Shown piece by piece: positions 43,603 through 52,643 of a stretch of 64,000 nucleotides of DNA. The notes below the pieces were generated by a model, which had not been told where the DNA came from, ran no database searches, and saw only the letters and a list, made by a program, of their open reading frames with translations. The position numbers and the translations under genes were made by a program. The stretch comes from Leclercia sp. LSNIH1 (GTDB lineage Bacteria; Pseudomonadota; Gammaproteobacteria; Enterobacterales; Enterobacteriaceae), in assembly GCF_002902985.1 (NCBI RefSeq), contig NZ_CP026167.1, forward strand, positions 1,860,001-1,924,000. Direction: 5' to 3'. Positions within the stretch are counted from its first letter, which is position 1. The number at the start of each line of letters is the position of its first letter.

Positions 43603-44280
43603 TCAGGCAGCGACTTCGCGCTGGTAAATATCGACCATTTTATCCCAGGCATCACTCACATTATCCGCCAGGGAGAACAGGCCAGAGGTTCCTACAATAA
43701 AGACGTCAACACCGGACTGAGCGATCACATTAAAGGTTTTCTCGTTGCAGGAGCCGTCAATCTCGGTCAGATAGTGGTAACCATGTGCTTCACGCATCGC
43801 AATCAATTCTCTGATTTTATTGAGTGATTCCGGAATAAACTTCTGCCCGGCGTAGCCTGGGTCAACCGACATGACGGTCACTTTGTCCAGCAGATGCGCG
43901 TACTCTTTAATGGCATCAGCCGGGGTAGCCGGGTTCAACACCACGCCACAGCGACGGCCCGCATCTTTAATCTGGTTCAGCAGACGGAATATTTTGTTAT
44001 TCGCCGTCTCCGGATGGAAGCTGATAATATCGGCCCCTGCATCAATACACATCGGAATAATATCTTCCGGGTGGTTCACCATAAGGTGCACATCGATTGG
44101 CACATCGGTGATTTTCTTCAGGTTTTCGATAAAGAACGGTGATAGCGTAATATTTTTCACATAGCTGCCATCCATAATATCAACGTGATAAAAATCCGCC
44201 CGCCCGTTCATTGCCGTAATTTGTTCTCTGAATTGCGTTAAATCCATACACATTAACGAGGGCGAAAATTTAGCCGCCAT
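43603..44280 (-). CDS. D-allulose-6-phosphate 3-epimerase-like protein
   Basis: A 225-residue ribulose-phosphate-3-epimerase-family TIM barrel. Metal ligands are His32, Asp34 (YHVDIMDG), His65 (VHLMV) and Asp175 (EIDGSCN). The DGSCN form and the opening FSPSLMCMDL match E. coli AlsE rather than Rpe, which has DGGV. AlsE interconverts allulose 6-phosphate and fructose 6-phosphate. The start at 44280 follows GGAGGTAAGT. It lies between two PTS gene sets, 21 bases after the ascorbate-type IIC. Substrate assignment remains inference. Confidence 0.85.
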   Translation of the reverse strand: MAAKFSPSLMCMDLTQFREQITAMNGRADFYHVDIMDGSYVKNITLSPFFIENLKKITDVPIDVHLMVNHPEDIIPMCIDAGADIISFHPETANNKIFRLLNQIKDAGRRCGVVLNPATPADAIKEYAHLLDKVTVMSVDPGYAGQKFIPESLNKIRELIAMREAHGYHYLTEIDGSCNEKTFNVIAQSGVDVFIVGTSGLFSLADNVSDAWDKMVDIYQREVAA

Positions 44281-44301
44281 ACTTACCTCCAAAAGAATCA
44301 A

Positions 44302-45564
44302 TTAGTTAAACAGTGATACGACATGCCCAAGAATGATGCCAACCACCCCGAAGTCCGCATCGCCAAAGGTGGTGGATGCAAAGCCAAGGTCGCCCATCAG
44401 AGGCAGCAAAATTGCCGGCAAAAATGAAATCAGCAGACCGTGAGCAAATGCACCCACCACCGCGCCGCGGCGACCTCCGCAGATGTTGCCGTAAACGCCC
44501 GCCGTCGCGCCGCAGAAGAAGTGCGGCACCAGGCCAGGAACGATGACGCTTAAACCAAAGAGCGGGCACAGGAACATACTCACCAGACCGGCGGCAAAGC
44601 TTGACAGGAATCCGACGATCACCGCGTTTGGAGCGAATGGAAAGACGGTAGGGCAGTCGAGAGCCGGTTTGGCGTCTTTCACCAGTTTGTCGGCGATGCC
44701 TTTAAAGGCCGGAACAATTTCGGCAATAATCATGCGCACGCCCGCCAGGATGATCCACACGCCTGCCGCGAAGGTCAGCGACTGGATAATGGCGAAGATG
44801 ATAAAGTTCTGACCACCGCTGATACTGGTTTCGACAAACTCTTTGCCTGCTACCAGCACCAGAATCACGAACAGGATCATCATCGTCAGCGAGATGGCGA
44901 CCGAGGAGTCACGCAGGAAGTTCAGTGATTTCGGTACCTTCAGCTCTTCAATCGACGGGCTGCCCTTACCGATCGCTTTTCCCACCAGCGCCGACAGCAG
45001 ATAGCCAGTTGAACCAAAGTGGCCCAGTGCCAGGTCATCAGTACCAGTTATTTTGCGTGTGAACGGCTGCAGAATGGCCGGCGAGACCACCATCATGATG
45101 CCGAGGATCACCGCTCCCACCAGCACCACCCACAGGGGTGACAGACCGCCGACTGAGAGGATAACGGCCAGCATCGCCGACATATAGAGCGTGTGGTGTC
45201 CCGTCAGGAAAATGTACTTCAGCGGTGTAATACGGGCCAGGACAATGTTAAACAACATCCCCAGGACCATGATCATTGCCGTTGCGGTACCGTAGTTTTT
45301 CTGGGCCAGCGCCGCCATAGCATCCGTATTGGGCACTACTCCCTGAATATGGAATGAGTGCTCAAACAGCTGGCTAAAGGTCGTTAATGTCGTGGCGATA
45401 ATCGCCGCTCCGGATGTTAATATCACAAAACCCATAATGGTTTTGAGGGTTCCGGAAATAACATCGGAAAAAGCTTTTTTCTGCAATAATAAGCCGATCA
45501 GGGAAAAGAGACCGACCAGGATTGCTGGTGTGCCCAACACATCATGAATAATAAACTGCAGCAT
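44302..45564 (-). CDS. PTS ascorbate/galactitol-type IIC component
   Basis: A 420-residue membrane permease of the UlaA/SgcC (ascorbate-galactitol) PTS superfamily with about 11 helices. Recognisable blocks are LQFIIHDVLGTPAILVGL at the N-terminus, GHHTLYMSAML and the C-terminal VGIILGHVVS. Unlike Fru-IIC it uses an elevator-type fold. It belongs with the IIB and IIA genes just upstream (45596-46313). The sugar is unknown. Confidence 0.88.
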   Translation of the reverse strand: MLQFIIHDVLGTPAILVGLFSLIGLLLQKKAFSDVISGTLKTIMGFVILTSGAAIIATTLTTFSQLFEHSFHIQGVVPNTDAMAALAQKNYGTATAMIMVLGMLFNIVLARITPLKYIFLTGHHTLYMSAMLAVILSVGGLSPLWVVLVGAVILGIMMVVSPAILQPFTRKITGTDDLALGHFGSTGYLLSALVGKAIGKGSPSIEELKVPKSLNFLRDSSVAISLTMMILFVILVLVAGKEFVETSISGGQNFIIFAIIQSLTFAAGVWIILAGVRMIIAEIVPAFKGIADKLVKDAKPALDCPTVFPFAPNAVIVGFLSSFAAGLVSMFLCPLFGLSVIVPGLVPHFFCGATAGVYGNICGGRRGAVVGAFAHGLLISFLPAILLPLMGDLGFASTTFGDADFGVVGIILGHVVSLFN

Positions 45565-45595
45565 AGAATAACTCCGTAAGGCCGCAAATAATTAA

Positions 45596-45862
45596 TCAGA
45601 GATTTTCGGAAAGAATTTCTTTGATTTTATTGTTATCCAGCAGGTTAGATAAGCCAAAGACCTGGGCAGAATGGCTGGAAAGATGTTCGGCAATATCCTT
45701 AGCGCTAAGAATAATATCGGCAGTTTCACTTTTTGCCGAAGTCAGATCGGTATGAGAAACCTCTGCTTCTTTATTCAGCTCTTTAATTATTTTTTTTACG
45801 TTCATTTCGACGATAAAACTGCTGCCTAAACCGTTACCGCAAACAATCAGAACCTTTTTCAT
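45596..45862 (-). CDS. PTS ascorbate/galactitol-type IIB component
   Basis: An 88-residue IIB domain. The phosphocysteine is Cys8 in VLIVCGNGLGSSF, the UlaB/GatB-type loop. I prefer the ATG at 45862, with AGAGGTGA upstream; an in-frame GTG two codons earlier overlaps that ribosome site. It lies 10 bases after the IIA gene and 31 bases before IIC. Confidence 0.9.
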   Translation of the reverse strand: MKKVLIVCGNGLGSSFIVEMNVKKIIKELNKEAEVSHTDLTSAKSETADIILSAKDIAEHLSSHSAQVFGLSNLLDNNKIKEILSENL

Positions 45863-45872
45863 CTTCACCTCT

Positions 45873-46313
45873 TTATCCGTTGATAACAGTTTGAATTGTT
45901 TCCAATGTTGATGCTTTCAGCAGTGCTGAGAGTCGTTCATCATTGCTAAAAATCTCCGCCAGGGCGGTAATCATATTGATATGCTCATCTCCTGAAAGTG
46001 CACACAACATAATCACAACATAAATAGGGTCATTCTCGTCGGCGTTAAAAGAAACCCCTTGTTTAATATGTAAAAGCGACAGTCCGTTTTTAATCGCCCC
46101 TTGCTCCGGGCGAGCATGTGGCATCGCCAGGCCGGGAGCTAATACATAATAAGGACCCAGCTCCTGATGGCTCTTAAAAATGGCTTCAACATATTCTTCG
46201 GTAATCGTCTCTTTCGCTAATAAGGGCTGAGCCGATAACCTAATGGCCTGTTTCCAGTCGCTGACTGAATCCACGATCTGGATATTTTCTACAGGTAGCC
46301 AGGTTGTAATCAT
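45873..46313 (-). CDS. PTS ascorbate-type IIA component
   Basis: A 146-residue EIIA type-2 domain related to UlaC/SgcA. The phosphoacceptor is His66 in GLAMPHARPEQG, and VIMLCALSGDEHINMI is typical. It is the first gene of the minus-strand operon. The promoter region upstream has a TATAGT box, a CRP-like site and two operator-like palindromes, and faces a LacI-type regulator. Confidence 0.9.
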   Translation of the reverse strand: MITTWLPVENIQIVDSVSDWKQAIRLSAQPLLAKETITEEYVEAIFKSHQELGPYYVLAPGLAMPHARPEQGAIKNGLSLLHIKQGVSFNADENDPIYVVIMLCALSGDEHINMITALAEIFSNDERLSALLKASTLETIQTVING

Positions 46314-46343
46314 AAATACCCCGATAGCGTTGAAAGTGAACTT

Positions 46344-46349
46344 ACTATA
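46344..46349 (-). promoter_or_regulatory. -10 box of the two-PTS operon
   Basis: TATAGT on the minus strand, with no good -35 box, as expected for a CRP-dependent promoter. The start point would be near 46337, about 42 bases from the centre of the CRP-like site. Confidence 0.5.
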
Positions 46350-46371
46350 GTGGAATGACTTCGCGGCTTAC

Positions 46372-46387
46372 CGTGATCTGTATCGCA
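46372..46387. promoter_or_regulatory. CRP-like site of the PTS operon
   Basis: CGTGATCTGTATCGCA matches the CRP core TGTGATCTAGATCACA at 12 of 16 positions. The distance to the -10 box fits a class II activator position. Confidence 0.5.
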
Positions 46388-46389
46388 AA

Positions 46390-46401
46390 GTTAGCGCTAA
46401 C
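46390..46401. promoter_or_regulatory. LacI-type operator O1
   Basis: GTTAGCGCTAAC, a perfect 12-base palindrome with a central CG step. It resembles operators of the GntR/IdnR branch of the LacI family. Confidence 0.6.
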
Positions 46402-46422
46402 ACGGCAATAATGTTAAAATCC

Positions 46423-46451
46423 TTGTTACCGCTAACTTTATTATCGATACT
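46423..46451 (+). promoter_or_regulatory. Candidate promoter of the LacI-type regulator
   Basis: TTGTTA (46423-46428), a 17-base spacer and GATACT (46446-46451); overlaps O2. Confidence 0.5.
46425..46436. promoter_or_regulatory. LacI-type operator O2
   Basis: GTTACCGCTAAC, one base different from O1; the centres are 35 bases apart. It overlaps the -35 box of the regulator gene's promoter, which suggests autoregulation. Confidence 0.6.
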
Positions 46452-46535
46452 TGTAATTACTTTGCAGTTGGGCAATGCGAAAAACGCTAAACATCATTTA
46501 CAATGGTTGCCCAGTCAGGCGAAAGGAGGAGATCA

Positions 46536-47588
46536 GTGCAGACGTTAGAAGCGGACGATAGCGCGAGAGAAAAACGCAGGAAAAACACCGGTAAAATTAC
46601 GCTCGCTGAAGTTGCAAAACTGGTCGGCGTTAGCACGATGACCGTGTCGCGCGCGTTACGTATGCCTGAAAAAGTGAATCCTGAACTCCGTAACCGCATC
46701 GAAGCGGCAGTGAGTGAGCTGGGCTATGTGCCCAATCTCCAGGCCCGTAGCCTCGCCTCCGCTGACTCCAGCCTGGTGATGGGCGTGGTGCCCTCATTTT
46801 CTTCTCCGGGCTTTCTTGCCGTCTCCGAAACCCTGCAGACCGTGCTCGCGACTCAGGGCTATAGCATGATGTTTATTGAGTCCAGTCAGGGAGGGCAGAG
46901 CGAAGAGCGCGCTTTTGCGCAAATGCTCGCCTATAACCCGGCGGCGATTGTTCAGTTCAACATTGATAACATCAGCAGTTGTTCGCAAATGATCAGTAAC
47001 ACCGGCGTGCCGGTGGTTGAAATTGGTGCCATCAATCGCGATGCGAGCTGGGTCAGTATTGGCGTTGACTATGCTGCTGCCATCAAAAAGCTGGTCACAT
47101 CGCTTGTGCAGGCCGGATATAAGAATATCGGCCTGCTTTGCACGGCGTCCAATAACATTATGTTTCGCCAGGTACTGAGCGGCTGGAACAGCGCCATGCT
47201 CTCCGTTAACCACTCGCCCCACCGTGTGGTGACTTCTCATCTGCCCGCAGGTATTACGACCGGTTTAAACCTGCTGGGCGATATTCGTATTACCTGGCCA
47301 GAGCTGGATGCGCTGATTTGCACCTCTGATGAAATTGCCTGCGGCTGCATTATGGCCTGCCACGGTGCAGGGCAAAAAGTGCCTGACGCCCTGGCTCTGG
47401 CAAGCCTGAGCGGGGGGACCCTTGCCGCAGTCTGTTCCCCGGCGCTGACGGCGGTTGAATTCCCATGGAGTGAGACGGGAACGGTCGCAGGGAAAACGTT
47501 GCTTGATCTACTGGCTGGCAAATCGACAGATAAAGCCATCGAATTACCCTCAACGTTACAAGTTCGCGCCAGCACCAGAAAGCAGTAA
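46536..47588 (+). CDS. LacI-family transcriptional regulator of the PTS cluster
   Basis: A 350-residue LacI/GalR-family protein. Helix-turn-helix (about 21-45, ITLAEVAKLVGVSTMTVSRAL) and hinge (about 46-75) are followed by a periplasmic-binding-like effector domain. It is closest in style to the gluconate repressor GntR of E. coli. The GTG at 46536 is chosen because GGAGGAGATCA precedes it; the frame is open a little further upstream without a ribosome site. It is divergent from the two-PTS operon and is likely both its regulator and its own. Confidence 0.9.
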   Translation: MQTLEADDSAREKRRKNTGKITLAEVAKLVGVSTMTVSRALRMPEKVNPELRNRIEAAVSELGYVPNLQARSLASADSSLVMGVVPSFSSPGFLAVSETLQTVLATQGYSMMFIESSQGGQSEERAFAQMLAYNPAAIVQFNIDNISSCSQMISNTGVPVVEIGAINRDASWVSIGVDYAAAIKKLVTSLVQAGYKNIGLLCTASNNIMFRQVLSGWNSAMLSVNHSPHRVVTSHLPAGITTGLNLLGDIRITWPELDALICTSDEIACGCIMACHGAGQKVPDALALASLSGGTLAAVCSPALTAVEFPWSETGTVAGKTLLDLLAGKSTDKAIELPSTLQVRASTRKQ

Positions 47589-47704
47589 GGCCGGTACCCT
47601 GGTTATGCCGCCGCATACGACAGGATGACGGGTGGTCACTGGCATTCCCGCCATGCTTATTCGCCGCTCACGACCAGCAGCATTTGACGCCAGATCCTGG
47701 TGGA

Positions 47705-48616
47705 TCACCGCGTGTGGGCCCTTACCGCCGCCACGTCCGCCACCACCGACAGCGCCAGCGTGTTAGCATCCCGCGCCTGGGGGAAGATGCCAATCGGGGC
47801 CTTAATCCGCGCGATATCCGCATCTTTCCAGCCCAGCTCACGCAGTTTGCCCACCCGCCGCTGGTGGGTGCGCTGGCTGCCAAGGGCACCGATATAAAAC
47901 GGCGCCGCTCCCAGCGCGGCCTGTAACACCGGCAGCTCCTTGTGCTGATCGTGCCAGAGCAAAATCACCGCCGTGTCCGCATCCATCAGCTCAACCGTGG
48001 GGGGATTGCAATACACCTCGTATCCCGCCGCCTGCGCCACATTGGCTGTCGCCTGCGCCTCCACCGACCCGCCATAGATCAGTAGCCGCGGGCAGGGGCG
48101 ATAGCCCTGCTCGAAGCGATCGTCCTTCCAGCCTGTCCTGGGTGTCCAGGGCGCCGACTGCAATGATTGGGAAGAGGGGAGGTAATGCAGTCCCACCGGT
48201 TTACGCTGGGCGAGGCTGTTCAGCACCGCCAGCAGCGGCTGTACCGTGCGCACTTTATGGATGTTCAGCGTGATCCCGCCGCCGCAGGGGAGCACAATAT
48301 CGAACCACGGCGATCCCTCGCCATACTTCACCTGACGGTCCGTGCCGCAGGCGAGGGTCTCCAGTGCCTCGTACGCGGCAGCGGCCTCCACGCAGCCGCC
48401 GGAGACATAGCCGCAATAGAGCCCGTCCTCGCGAACGGCCATCTGCGCCCCCAGCGGCCTTGCTGCGCCGCCGCGGATCTCCACCAGGGTCACCAGCGCC
48501 ACCGCCATGCCTGCCGTAAACGCCTCCGCCGCGAAGCGCAGCACCGCCACGCTGTCGTCGGTAGCAAAAGCCTGCTCGGGGATAATCTGTTCACTCAGCG
48601 CAGCGCCTTGCAGCAT
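47705..48616 (-). CDS. paoD: Molybdenum-cofactor maturation chaperone PaoD (XdhC family)
   Basis: A 303-residue XdhC/CoxI-family protein. In E. coli, PaoD (YagQ) binds the molybdopterin-cytosine-dinucleotide cofactor, promotes its sulfuration and inserts it into PaoABC. The N-terminal XdhC domain has REDGLYCGYVSGGCVEAA; the C-terminal Rossmann-like domain has LLIYGGSVEAQATANVAQAAG and FYIGALGSQRTHQRR. Start ATG follows TAAGGAGAG 9 bases after paoC. Last gene of the operon. E. coli PaoD is slightly longer (about 318). Confidence 0.92.
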   Translation of the reverse strand: MLQGAALSEQIIPEQAFATDDSVAVLRFAAEAFTAGMAVALVTLVEIRGGAARPLGAQMAVREDGLYCGYVSGGCVEAAAAYEALETLACGTDRQVKYGEGSPWFDIVLPCGGGITLNIHKVRTVQPLLAVLNSLAQRKPVGLHYLPSSQSLQSAPWTPRTGWKDDRFEQGYRPCPRLLIYGGSVEAQATANVAQAAGYEVYCNPPTVELMDADTAVILLWHDQHKELPVLQAALGAAPFYIGALGSQRTHQRRVGKLRELGWKDADIARIKAPIGIFPQARDANTLALSVVADVAAVRAHTR

Positions 48617-48625
48617 GCTCTCTCC

Positions 48626-50824
48626 TTACACCACATCGGGTAGCGCATCGATCAGTTTATCCAGGGTGATGGGATACTCCCGCACCCGCACCCCCGTGGC
48701 GTTATAGATCGCATTGGCGATGGCCGCCCCGACGCCACACAGCCCCAGTTCACCCACCCCTTTGGCCTTCATCGGCGAGGAGATGGGGTCGGTATCGTCG
48801 AGGAAAATCACCTTCTGTTCCGGGATATCGGCATGGACCGGGACTTCATACGCCGCCATATCGTGATTAACGAAGTAGCCAAGACGGGTATCCACCGCCA
48901 GCTCTTCCATCAGCGCCGCGCCGAGCCCCATGGTCATCGCGCCAATTACCTGGCTGCGGGCGGTTTTCGGGTTGAGGATCCGGCCTGCGGCACAGACCGC
49001 CAGCATGCGGCGGACCCGGACTTCACCTGTCGCCATATCGACCGCCACTTCGATAAAGTGACCGGCAAAGGTCGACTGCTGATACTGTTTATCCAGATCG
49101 CCAAACTCGATATTGTCTTCGGCGGTCAGCGTGCCGTTGGCTGCGGCCTCGCGAATGTCCGCGCTGCGGGTATCAAGAACGATCTTCCCGTCGCTGAACT
49201 GCGCCTGGTCCGGATCAAAACCGAGGTTCGTGGCAATGGTATGGCGTAACTTCACGCAGGCGGCGTAAACCCCCGAAGTGGAGGTGTTCGCCCCCCACTG
49301 GCCGCCTGAACCGGCCGATACCGGGAAGTTCGAATCACCGAGATGCACCGTCACCTTGTCCAGCGGCACGCCCAGCATCTCTGCCGCCGTCTGGGCAATG
49401 ATGGTATAGCTCCCGGTGCCGATGTCCGTCATGTCGGTTTCCACCGTCACGTTTCCGTCCGCGTCCAGATGTACCCGGGCACCCGATTTTTCTAACAGGT
49501 TATTGCGAAAACCGGCCGCCATGCCGTAGCCCACCAGCCAGCGTCCGTCGCGGACCTGGCCGGGCTTTGCGTTGCGCTGCTTCCAGCCGAACTCTTCGGC
49601 GCCGGTACGCAGGCACTCGATAAGCTGACGGCGGGAGAAAGGGCGGTTGGGATCGGCCGGATCGACCTGAGTATCATTGAGAATGCGAAATTCGACAGGA
49701 TCGATGCCCGCTTTCTCCGCCATCTCATCAATGGCGATCTCAAGCGCCATCATGCCCGGCGCTTCGCCGGGGGCGCGCATGGCGTTGCCCTCGGGCAGAT
49801 CCAGTTTTGCCAGCCGCAGGCCGGTATGACGATTGGCGCCCGCATAAAGCAGTTCGGTCTGCTGCACCGCCGTCTCCGGCGTGCCGCCGGGCAGATTGCC
49901 GGACCAGCTGTCATGGGCGATGGCGGTAATCTTGCCCTCCTTGTCGGTCCCGATGCGAATATGCTGGATGGTCGCCGGGCGGTGAGTGGTGTTGTTGGGA
50001 ATTGTCGGGCGCGACAGCATGACCTTTACAGGGCGCTTCAGGGTGCGGGCCGCCAGCGCGGCCAGCAGCGCATCGCTCCTAAGGAACAGCTTGCCGCCAA
50101 AGCCTCCGCCGATATAGGGGGAGATGATGCGCACGTTCTCCTCGGGGATCTTCAGCGTCGCCGCCAGATCGGTGCGGCACCAGGCGACCATCTGATTGGA
50201 GGTCCAGACGGTCACCTTGTCGCCGTCCCAGACCGCCATAGAGGCATGCGGCTCCATCGCCATATGGCTCTGATCGGGGGTGGTATAGGTCAAATCTATC
50301 TTCACCTCGGCGGCGGCAAAGGCGGCGTCAACATCGCCGACGTTTTTGTCAGGTGTCTTCTCCGGGGGCTGGTTGACGGCGGGTTTTTCCTCTGCCAGCG
50401 ACCAGGCGCCCTTTTCACGGCGGTACTGGACCTGCACCAGCGACGCCGCGGCCCGGGCCTGCTCGAACGTCTCTGCCACCACCAGCGCAACGGCCTGATG
50501 GTAGTGCTCTATTTTCGGGCCGCCCAGCAGAGTGGCCGTATTTCTCTCGCCTTTGCCGAGCTCGCCAGCACTGCTGGCCGTGACGACCGTCAGCACGCCT
50601 GGCGCGTTTTTCGCGGCCAGGGTGTCGATGGCGGCAATCTCGCCTTTGGCAATCGCCGATCCGACCACATAGCCATAGGCCGCATTGGGCGCGGTGTCGT
50701 GCCATTCGTAGGCATAGTGCGCCTTGCCGGTGGTTTTTAGCGGGCCGTCGATACGGTCATGGGGCTGTCCAACCACCTGTAACCGATCGATTGGGTTTTC
50801 CCCTGCCGGTTTCTCAAATTTCAT
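48626..50824 (-). CDS. paoC: Periplasmic aldehyde oxidoreductase, molybdenum-binding subunit
   Basis: 732 residues, the same length as E. coli PaoC (YagR), of the xanthine oxidase family with molybdopterin-cytosine dinucleotide. PaoABC oxidises aromatic and other aldehydes in the periplasm. The catalytic base Glu692 is kept in GVGELGLCG with E. coli numbering. Moco-binding blocks include [26 protein letters not shown] and [14 protein letters not shown]. Its start overlaps the paoB stop by 4 bases. It has no signal and travels with PaoA. Confidence 0.95.
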   Translation of the reverse strand: MKFEKPAGENPIDRLQVVGQPHDRIDGPLKTTGKAHYAYEWHDTAPNAAYGYVVGSAIAKGEIAAIDTLAAKNAPGVLTVVTASSAGELGKGERNTATLLGGPKIEHYHQAVALVVAETFEQARAAASLVQVQYRREKGAWSLAEEKPAVNQPPEKTPDKNVGDVDAAFAAAEVKIDLTYTTPDQSHMAMEPHASMAVWDGDKVTVWTSNQMVAWCRTDLAATLKIPEENVRIISPYIGGGFGGKLFLRSDALLAALAARTLKRPVKVMLSRPTIPNNTTHRPATIQHIRIGTDKEGKITAIAHDSWSGNLPGGTPETAVQQTELLYAGANRHTGLRLAKLDLPEGNAMRAPGEAPGMMALEIAIDEMAEKAGIDPVEFRILNDTQVDPADPNRPFSRRQLIECLRTGAEEFGWKQRNAKPGQVRDGRWLVGYGMAAGFRNNLLEKSGARVHLDADGNVTVETDMTDIGTGSYTIIAQTAAEMLGVPLDKVTVHLGDSNFPVSAGSGGQWGANTSTSGVYAACVKLRHTIATNLGFDPDQAQFSDGKIVLDTRSADIREAAANGTLTAEDNIEFGDLDKQYQQSTFAGHFIEVAVDMATGEVRVRRMLAVCAAGRILNPKTARSQVIGAMTMGLGAALMEELAVDTRLGYFVNHDMAAYEVPVHADIPEQKVIFLDDTDPISSPMKAKGVGELGLCGVGAAIANAIYNATGVRVREYPITLDKLIDALPDVV

Positions 50825-51777
50825 ACCTGAGCCCTCGCTTCTGTCAGCACGGAGGCAAGCGTTCGCTTCGCCAGGGTGAGTTTGAACCTGTTTTCAGCCG
50901 TCGGATGCGCGTCGGCAAACAGCGCGTCATACACCGCCTGTGCCCCCTGGGGGAGTTGCGCATCGGCCTGCGCCATCCGCCAGGGTTTATGGGCGACACC
51001 GCCCAGCGCGACGCGGCCGGTGCCATCGGGCTGGACAATCGCAGCCACCGAGACCAGCGCAAAGGCGTAGGAGGCGCGATCGCGAACCTTACGGTAGATG
51101 TGTTGCCCGCCCACGGGCGGCGGCAGGGTGACGGCGGTAATCAGCTCGCCGGGCGTCAGCACGGTCTCAATATGGGGCGTTTTTCCCGGCGCACGATAGA
51201 AGTCGGCGAGGGGGATGTTGAGCGTTTTTCCGTCTGCATTGATGGTTTCTACCACCGCGTCCAGCAGGCGCATCGCGACGGGCATATCGCCGGGATGGGT
51301 GGCAATGCAGGCTTCGCTCCCCCCGACGACCGCATGCTGACGACTAAAACCTTCCAGCGCCGCGCAACCGCTGCCGGGAAGGCGTTTATTGCAGGGTTGG
51401 TTCGTATCGTAAAAGTAGGGGCATCGCGTGCGCTGCAGAAGATTGCCCGCCGTGGTGGCCTGGTTGCGCAACTGACCAGATGCCCCGGCCAGCAGCGCTC
51501 TGGAGAGCACGGCATAGTCGCGGCGCACGCGCTCATCTGCAGCCAGATCGGTGTTACGCACCAGGGCGCCGATGCGCAGACCGCCCTCGTCAGTGGCATC
51601 AATCTTATCCAGCCCCAGACCGTTCACGTCGATCAAATGCCCAGGGGTCTCGATTTCCAGCTTCATCAGATCCAGCAGATTGGTGCCGCCCGCGATAAAT
51701 TTGGCGCCAGGTGTGCGCTGGGCGCTGGCGGCGGCTTCAGCTGGGGTTTTTACCCGCTCATAGGTGAAGGCTTTCAT
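50821..51777 (-). CDS. paoB: Periplasmic aldehyde oxidoreductase, FAD-binding subunit
   Basis: 318 residues, the same length as E. coli PaoB (YagS). A FAD-binding CO-dehydrogenase-medium-subunit fold with [10 protein letters not shown] (about 29-38) and [15 protein letters not shown]. Cys119, Cys129 and Cys138 lie in the extra loop that in E. coli PaoB holds an unusual [4Fe-4S] cluster. Overlaps paoA and paoC by 4 bases each. Confidence 0.95.
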   Translation of the reverse strand: MKAFTYERVKTPAEAAASAQRTPGAKFIAGGTNLLDLMKLEIETPGHLIDVNGLGLDKIDATDEGGLRIGALVRNTDLAADERVRRDYAVLSRALLAGASGQLRNQATTAGNLLQRTRCPYFYDTNQPCNKRLPGSGCAALEGFSRQHAVVGGSEACIATHPGDMPVAMRLLDAVVETINADGKTLNIPLADFYRAPGKTPHIETVLTPGELITAVTLPPPVGGQHIYRKVRDRASYAFALVSVAAIVQPDGTGRVALGGVAHKPWRMAQADAQLPQGAQAVYDALFADAHPTAENRFKLTLAKRTLASVLTEARAQV

Positions 51778-52463
51778 GATTTTTCCCCTCCGGCGACATC
51801 CTCAATGGCAGCGAGTATGTTGGCGTATGCGCCGCAGCGGCAGATGTTGCCGCTCATGCGCTCGCGGATCTCCTGGGCATTCATTTCGGGAGGAGAGACC
51901 AGATCGAGGGTCACATGGCTGGGAATGCCCTCTTCAATCTCTTTCAGCACCGCCACCGAAGAGCAAATTTGCCCCGGCGTACAGTAGCCGCACTGATAGC
52001 TATCGTGTTTAACAAACGCCGCCTGCATAGGGTGCAGATTGTCAGGAGTGCCCAGCCCCTCGATGGTAGTGATATCGGCGTTCTGGTGCATCACGGCCAG
52101 GGTGAGGCAGGAATTGATCCTGCGCCCGTCAACGATGACGGTGCAGGCGCCGCACTGTCCGTGATCGCAGCCTTTTTTGGTGCCGGTCAGGTGCAGGTTC
52201 TCGCGCAGGGCATCCAGCAGGGTGGTGCGGGTATCCACCTCCAGCTGCTGCGCCTCGCCATTGACGCGAAACGTTACCGGCATTTTCTCCGGTGCGGGTG
52301 TGACGGCGGATTCGCCCTCGGCCAGGGCGGAACAGGGATAGACCGCCGCGGTCGCCGCCGCGGCGGCGCTGGCTTTTAAAAGGTCCCGTCGGGACAGGCT
52401 AAAATCGTGTTGTTCGTGCTTCCCGAACTCACCATCTTCGGGGTATTCGCCTTGGTTGCTCAT
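51774..52463 (-). CDS. paoA: Periplasmic aldehyde oxidoreductase, iron-sulfur subunit with Tat signal
   Basis: 229 residues, as E. coli PaoA (YagT). A twin-arginine signal [12 protein letters not shown] (about 24-35) exports the folded heterotrimer. The first [2Fe-2S] cluster uses Cys99, Cys104, Cys107 and Cys119, the second Cys158, Cys161, Cys208 and Cys210. First gene of paoABCD; its promoter lies in the 180-base gap above it. Confidence 0.95.
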   Translation of the reverse strand: MSNQGEYPEDGEFGKHEQHDFSLSRRDLLKASAAAAATAAVYPCSALAEGESAVTPAPEKMPVTFRVNGEAQQLEVDTRTTLLDALRENLHLTGTKKGCDHGQCGACTVIVDGRRINSCLTLAVMHQNADITTIEGLGTPDNLHPMQAAFVKHDSYQCGYCTPGQICSSVAVLKEIEEGIPSHVTLDLVSPPEMNAQEIRERMSGNICRCGAYANILAAIEDVAGGEKS

Positions 52464-52604
52464 GCCAGGCCTCCGGTATGCAAAGGGGAAATAACGGTCA
52501 AAGAGGGCGCGACGTTGTCGTCTTTTTTTAAACGTTAAGCATAGACGGCGATGTTGGTGGGATTATTCTTAAATCCAGCAGGGGGTTAAACAGGGCAGGA
52601 AAGG

Positions 52605-52638
52605 GTCGGCAGCGGGCGGGGCAAAGCCTGCTGCCGAC
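52605..52638 (-). terminator. Hairpin after the GPH transporter gene
   Basis: GTCGGCAGC and GCTGCCGAC form the base of a GC-rich stem 6 bases after the transporter stop. The T tract is poor (CCCTTTCC), so termination may be partial. Confidence 0.5.
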
Positions 52639-52643
52639 GGGGG

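Noticed and set aside
50791..51987. 398-codon plus-strand frame opposite paoB and paoA
   Set aside because: It is a GC-rich antisense open frame over the clearly conserved paoAB genes.
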